From Thuidium tamariscinum (Eukaryota > Streptophyta > Bryopsida > Hypnales > Thuidiaceae): a stretch of DNA of 64,000 bases. The stretch is from assembly GCA_947034885.2 (NCBI GenBank), contig OX344755.2:5954501-6018500 (forward strand), given 5' to 3'. Shown here one piece after another: positions 58,356 through 64,000 of this stretch. Below the pieces are notes generated by a model. It did not search any database, was not told the DNA's origin, and was given only the letters and a program-made list of their open reading frames with translations. Each line of letters starts with the position of its first letter. The first letter of the stretch is position 1. The translations under genes and the position numbers were made by a program.

Positions 58356-60890
58356 GATTTTGTTAATGACGATCCTGCGACATTTGATTAGATTTGAGCT
58401 CATCAGCTTACCCACGTTAATCCTCGGGATTCTCAGATGTTGGGATGTTACAGTTCAGGGCAAAAATCATTCCATACAGTCTGTGGAGACGGGAAACTAG
58501 GTGTGTCGCCCCAGCTTTTTACAGGTGAATCTTAACCGCATGCTTCATTCCTCTACGCCATCTGTACAGTGTGCGACCTAAACTTATGAATAAAATCTCA
58601 GGTACTTTCAAAAGGGATATTCTGGTCCCTAAACTGACGGAGACTAAGTGCGTTTTAGGGAGATCTCGATATTTCATCACTTATCGGACAATTCCCAACT
58701 GCGATTGGGTTAAGTCCAAGAGTGTCATTTGAATGTTATATGTCGAAGGTATGAGTTCAAAATTGAATTGGTAGGTTTTATAAGTTTCTGCAATATTCTC
58801 ATTTTCAGCATTGTGCAATAAACATTTGTTTATTCCATAGTTTTATTATGGGCACATTTTCTGAAACAAGCAATCTTACTTTATGTCTCTCCCCTAGAGT
58901 TTGGGGAGAGTTTGGGCCTAACAAAGAATGTGATATTAGAAAAGATTGTACATTCAATTCTGTACATGCTAATTACATACTATTGTACATTTACATGAAT
59001 TTGTCATGACTTGTTTATATTTGATTAGACAATTTTTGTGTGCCTAGGAGTTCTAATAGAAGCCCATTTGTCCCTTCAAGAGGGGTCACAAGGGGGTCGC
59101 AAAATGCTATTTAGTTGATATAAAGTATTCCTTCCATCTTTAAATAAAATAAAGTTGAGATTTCCAAATATAATTGTGTCAAATTAAATTTGGAATTGGC
59201 TTTCTATAACTTGATGAACAATAAGATAAGCTAGTACAAACAACCTAAGCAAATGAAAGAATCAATAAGTATCACATTCCAAAGCTACTATATAGTAATT
59301 CAATTCTTACAAAAAGAATCAAAATGTAACCTCTAACCAACCAAAGGTGAAGAATTCAATCAAAAACAAAATAGAAATTGTGATTAACAAATCTTTGTTG
59401 AGGATTTCTTGAAGTTGAATCACAAGACATTATTGAAATTGAATATAGAAGACATGAAAGAATGCCATTGCATCAACATTGTTCAAAAAATGATCAAAAT
59501 TAATATTATTGTAGTTCTAAAGAAGACAAAAAATTGTCACTTTTGCCATTTGTTTTCAATATGCTTCACTTCACTTTTGACTTTCAGTCTTTCACACCTA
59601 TGGATTTAGTAGAAGCTATAACATCTCTTCAATCCCTTCAAAATAGGAACGATTCACACACTAATCTAGCCATTTTTATGAAACCTTGGATTTATTTTGG
59701 GACAGAGGGAATATAAATTAGCCATTTTTTTGTTATGAAGTTTTACTATTTAATAGCTATAACGTATCACTTCACCAAAGTTAGGCCTTTGAGACTAATT
59801 TTGGATTTTTTCAAAATTAATCAAATAAATGTAAAGTGTATTTTAATATTTTTAAACTTATTGTCATTCATGTTAAATTTATATATTTTGAATTTGGATT
59901 CAACTTATGAATTGAAGCTAACTAAGTCTAGTTTTTACTTCAATTTGAAAGTATAGAAAAAGATTTAAAGCTAATATTTGTTTGTGACTTGTAGTATATG
60001 CATATCATGATGGCCTATTGGATTTCTTAATCTGGAATTAAAAATTTAGTTTATACCATGATGTTCAATACTATAATACAAACATGCAACAAAAAAATTT
60101 AGATTTTTATTTATATATTTGATATAAATTTTCTTCACTTCTTCAAAAATTCTAATCATACTTATCAAAACTTCAAAATTGATGTAGACATTTTAAGACT
60201 TTTGAAAGGTATGTGATTTCATTACTAAAAAATGAATGAAATGATTTCTATTTCATTATTGAGTCTAGATAAGGCTTAGAATTTGAAAATTATGGAAGCT
60301 TTATAGCTTAAATATAGGCCCATTTTTACATAATTAAGCCAAATTACTAAAACTAAAAATAGCAAGTTTAATTTCAAATGAATGTAATAAAAGGTAAAAC
60401 TTACTATAGTATATTTATATCATTTATTCATAAAGAAAATTTTTTTTCATTGATAAAATACATGATTTTATGTAATATTTCTTCAACAAATATCATTTGA
60501 ATGAACCATACTATTCAAAACATTTAATGAATGATAAGCCTTTAGGAGATAAAAAAAAGTAGGACAACCATCTTTCTACAAACTTCAAAATTTTTAATTA
60601 TGTAGAATATTAATCAAGAATTTGCTTGAAAATGAAACTAGATTGAAGGGATTATTTGTATTAGAAATGATCAATAGAATGAATTTTGACAACAAGAAGA
60701 TAAGATATTAGTTGAGAAGTTTTATCTCTAGAGAAAATAGATTTTATCAATTGACAATATTTATCCACAAAATGAATTATACCATACTCTATCAAATCTT
60801 AAATTTTGGGGGAAATAAGGTTTTCCAGATTTAATAAATGCAAATATTTCAAAAGATTATTTTTCCCAAAAAATTTAGCATCTATTTAAA
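58356..60890. other. ATP synthase 3' flank and AT-rich intergenic DNA
   Basis: The first 250 bases are likely 3' UTR (AATAAA-like ATGAATAAAATC near 58587). The rest is AT-rich with no motif-bearing frames or recognisable transposon ends. Confidence 0.5.
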
Positions 60891-60894
60891 AAAA

Positions 60895-61602
60895 TATTTT
60901 CTGCTTCTCACATTCAGTCCGTCCTCGTCAGCCCCAGCTCATCAAGGTCTCGATGACGTGGACCTGCTGAGATGGACTCCAAGCTCCTTGTCTTTTCCAC
61001 GCCTTTGCCTTGTCGATCTCGTCTTCGTCACCTTCTCACATTCTCACTTTCTCGCCCGGCGTGCACCACATTTTTGCAGCAGAATTGCATCGAAATCGAT
61101 TCAAGCGACCGATTAATTGAAAGTTTCCGATTCTTCCTCGTTCACGGGACTCTCTTGCGAGTGTTTTTAGGCAGCAATTGACTTCTCAGGGAGGGTGTGG
61201 TTGTGTCTCTATGGAAACATAATTTTGAATTTCATTCCGACCTGAGATCGGTGCTTTTTGTTGATACAAATCACTGCCGAGTACTAATTCTGAAACACGG
61301 TGGAGAATTTCTTGTACTGGTACGAGTTTCTCTTCTTTGCACTCTATTGGTGTGAAGTGGGAGGGTGGAGTACTTTAATTGTTTGGCGATCGTGAACGAT
61401 GGATTGATCTGCTTTTGTTTTAGGGTTTCTGTTTTGTGTGAACAATTCTAGAATAGGGAGATTTGTTTTCTGGTACTAATTGAGCGAGAGCGCATGTTTC
61501 GTTTTCGATTTTAAGCATATTATAAAGAATCTCATCCGTATGGTGGTCAATTAGGAAGTTTCTGAGGGCAGTTTTGGAGTGCGAAGACCGAAAAGAATAA
61601 AG
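60895..61602 (+). promoter_or_regulatory. Promoter/5' leader of the isovaleryl-CoA dehydrogenase gene
   Basis: GC jumps at about 60900. CT-rich leader-like sequence and a telo-like TTTTAGGGTTTCTG (about 61427-61440) precede the start codon at 61603. Frames at 60838-61181 have no recognisable product. Confidence 0.4.
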
Positions 61603-63919
61603 ATGAAGAGGCAGGGAGCAAGTCTTGCAGGGAGGTTGTGGAATCTTTTTGATACGCAGACATCGCTTTGGACGCCTCCCAAGCTTGTCTCACCGGCACC
61701 TGTAAGGATTTTAAATTTGAATTGTTTTCTTTTCCGATCTTGAAGTTTGATTTAGTTTTGCTTCTATGTCGGTGTTTTCGATAGTCAGTGATCGAATTGG
61801 AGAACGTAGCTTTTGAGCCACGATGGATTCAATTGGAACATCTTTCTAATCCTTGGGATGAGATGAAGTTTTCAAAATTTTATCAATTGCTTATATTGTA
61901 CATGATTTTTCTAACTAAAAATCAAATCATTCCTAACTATCAATTTTGTATAGATTTCTGATGAGTTTAGAAACATGCAAAAAACATAATTAGTTGCAGT
62001 ATCTAGGGGCGGCAGAGGTATTTCTAATGATCAAGGAGCAGAAAAGGATATCTCTGAAATAGTGAAATCTTGCCCTGTAATATCTGAAATTAATTTTAAA
62101 ATGGTTTTGGACTGCCTGCACGTGATTCTTGCAACTATTCCTCGTGGACCACCCCATTTCTAATGCAGTGGGCATGGGTGTACTCTGTTTGTTTTGCTTT
62201 ATGCAGCTCTGTGCCAGCAGGCGAATGTCCACATCTACTGCGGTTGTGGAAGAAGGAACTGGTGGTGGTCGTAGCCTTCTCCTTGACGATACTGCTGAGC
62301 AGGTGCTTATGATTCAACATGCTTCTATTGTCAGATATCATGATACATGCATAAAGAGGTGCAATGCAGGATGATCCCGTAACCTATGGTCAATCAATAT
62401 TCAAGGTCCCGAACCTTTCTAGAAGCCTTGGATTTTGTTAATGGTCAATGAGACCTTGATGCGTGTCCTGGTGCCTCTCTTCAGTTTAAAGAAAGCGTCC
62501 GGCAATTTGCTCAAGAGAACATTGCTCCTCACGCGGCTGCTATCGATCATAACAACAACTTCCCGACGGTTGGTGATTTTAATTTTCCTCTTCACGCTTG
62601 TATACCGATCATTTGCGTAAATGAAAGATTTTTTCGTTGTTAGCCAATAGACTGATGGTTAGATAAGTAATTCCTGCATTGATATCTGAGGAATGATTCT
62701 GTTTTTCAGGATGTCAATCTGTGGAAGTTGATGGGCGACTTCAATCTGCATGGTATTACTGTCCCGGGTAAGGTTTTACTTTTAGTGGTCCTGCAAGCAT
62801 GTCCTGTAAACAAGTTTCAGCAGCTATTCTGATTGCATGCATGTAATGGGTGTCTAGTTAAGATCCGAAATAGTCTTCAAATACGATTGACCAGCTTCCC
62901 TGTGCAGAGGAATTCGGTGGACTTGGACTAGGATATCTCTATCATTGTATAGCCATGGAAGAAATTAGTCGAGCTTCAGGCTCTGTTGCTCTTTCGTACG
63001 GGGCGCACTCTAACCTCTGCATCAATCAACTGGTAAGAACCTCAATGCGTTCTTTTGGGAACAATGATCTCTCTAGAGTTGCCAAATCGTCCTTTTTAAT
63101 GAATAGTTCAAGTGACACGTGAGCTTATTGCTTTCGTTTTCTCTTCAGGTTCGGAATGGGACGCAAGCACAGAAAGAGAAGTACTTGCCAAAGGTTAGTC
63201 TTCATTGCTTGTTTTGCAACGAATGTAGGAGAAGATGATGCTGAGATTGATGTTGATATCTGAAGCTGTACCACCTCTATCTCTAAAGCTATTAATTTGG
63301 GACGTCTGGGCTGGAATGGACATTTCATCGTACTGAAGCTGATCAGTGGAGAGCATATTGGGGCTTTGGCCATGAGTGAACCGAACTGTGAGTTCCTTAT
63401 TTACACTTCGATCCCAAATCATTTTCTTTCTTTAAGGTTATGTTTGATTTTCATGTTATCATTTGTGGGTGACTGGGTGAACGAAGGGTATATATTCTTT
63501 CACTGGGAAATGATCACATTTTATATCCCTAATTGTAACGATATTGATTATAAAATGGTTGAGGCAGCTGGATCTGATGTCGTGAGTATGAAGTGCCGCG
63601 CTGAAAAAACTGAAGGTGGTTATATTTTTAATGGAAACAAGATGTGGTGCACTAACGGCCCCAAAGCGAACACGCTGGTAGTCCTCATTATAACTGTTTC
63701 GACTGATCTATTGTTAGGACACTGCACATCTTTAAATTTTGGGCTTGCATGCGTACATTTTATCTATGGTGCTGAAGTCCGTGCTTCAAGTTGATCGAGG
63801 ATACTCAGTAACATTCTTGACAAGTTCTGTTTTTCTGACCAGATAGTTTATGCCAAAACGGATGCTAATGCTGGACCACATGGGATTTCTGCGTTCATCA
63901 TTGAGAAAGGCATGGAAGG
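61603..63919 (+). CDS. IVD: Isovaleryl-CoA dehydrogenase, mitochondrial (5' part, runs off window)
   Basis: FAD-dependent acyl-CoA dehydrogenase of leucine breakdown, converting isovaleryl-CoA to 3-methylcrotonyl-CoA and passing electrons to ETF in mitochondria. Nine exons seen: 61603-61701, 62207-62302, 62485-62568, 62710-62767, 62908-63032, 63149-63193, 63339-63387, 63568-63677, 63843-63919. Phases agree throughout and introns are GT-AG. Exons 1-2 encode a basic targeting region ([16 protein letters not shown]). Then come the N-terminal helical domain ([20 protein letters not shown]) and [40 protein letters not shown] and the middle-domain signature [18 protein letters not shown] follow, then [16 protein letters not shown] and [21 protein letters not shown]. 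Last donor seen is GAAGG|GTGAGT; the catalytic Glu region and C-terminal helices lie beyond the window. Confidence 0.95.
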
Positions 63920-64000
63920 GTGAGTTGTGCTTTAGGGATTATGGAATCTGATGTTACTTTAGTCCTCCACAATATGTCTGGCTGTATCTTTTGCCTCATC

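Noticed and set aside
63297..63794. 165-codon frame in the isovaleryl-CoA dehydrogenase region taken as one exon
   Set aside because: It reads through two introns; homology and splice sites show separate exons at 63339-63387 and 63568-63677.

Overview
The window looks like nuclear DNA of a land plant. Genes carry GT-AG introns, and it holds plant-type genes: a TIR-NBS-LRR (TNL) immune receptor, cytosolic ribosomal protein eL24 with a telo-box promoter, the mitochondrial F1-ATPase delta-prime subunit and isovaleryl-CoA dehydrogenase. The TIR wording (LSHSGAQKDF...WPMLEL) and the IHDLW form of the MHD motif resemble NLRs of bryophytes more than of flowering plants, so I favour a moss- or liverwort-like genome; this is inference from memory, not a search. 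Intergenic DNA is AT-rich and mostly transposon-derived.

Layout. 1-2 kb: exon(s) of an unidentified minus-strand gene. 3-18.7 kb and 34-44.4 kb: two direct copies of one old segmental duplication. The copies share a diverged backbone and differ by at least ten insertions, so each copy supplies empty target sites for the other. This resolves several transposon families: TTAA-flanked piggyBac-like elements, TA-flanked mariner-like MITEs, CACTA-type elements, a family flanked by 4-bp palindromes and a family with 3-bp AAT/ATT duplications. At 7.4-16.4 kb there is a three-level nest: a 7.9-kb non-LTR retrotransposon inside a TA-MITE, itself inside one copy of the target TTAA of a piggyBac-like element. 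21.4-27.9 kb: the TNL gene, plus strand. 27.9-30.7 kb: a CACTA element with 135-bp and 79-bp satellite-like arrays, inserted in the last coding exon of the TNL. 46-48.2 kb: further MITEs. 50.2-50.7 kb: eL24, minus strand. 51-56.5 kb: AT-rich DNA with two small palindromic elements. 57-58.4 kb: ATP synthase delta-prime, plus strand. 61.6-64 kb: first nine exons of isovaleryl-CoA dehydrogenase, plus strand, running off the window.

Main points. (1) The retrotransposon encodes a canonical 2A 'stop-carry-on' motif (GDIETNPGP) near the N-terminus of its ORF2, ahead of endonuclease, reverse transcriptase, RNase H and, beyond one in-frame TGA, a C-terminal domain resembling a PD-(D/E)XK fold. 2A peptides are known from picornaviruses and from trypanosome and animal retrotransposons; I do not know of a plant case. 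(2) The CACTA insertion has matching termini and a TTG target duplication. It cuts off the last 23 codons of the TNL and supplies a new seven-residue tail and stop codon. (3) Paired empty/filled sites across the duplication prove TTAA, TA, AAT and AATT target duplications.

The four recognised genes are not a functional cluster: one is an immune receptor and three are housekeeping genes whose promoters or leaders carry AGGGTTT-type motifs. No tRNA, rRNA, CRISPR array or organellar segment was seen.
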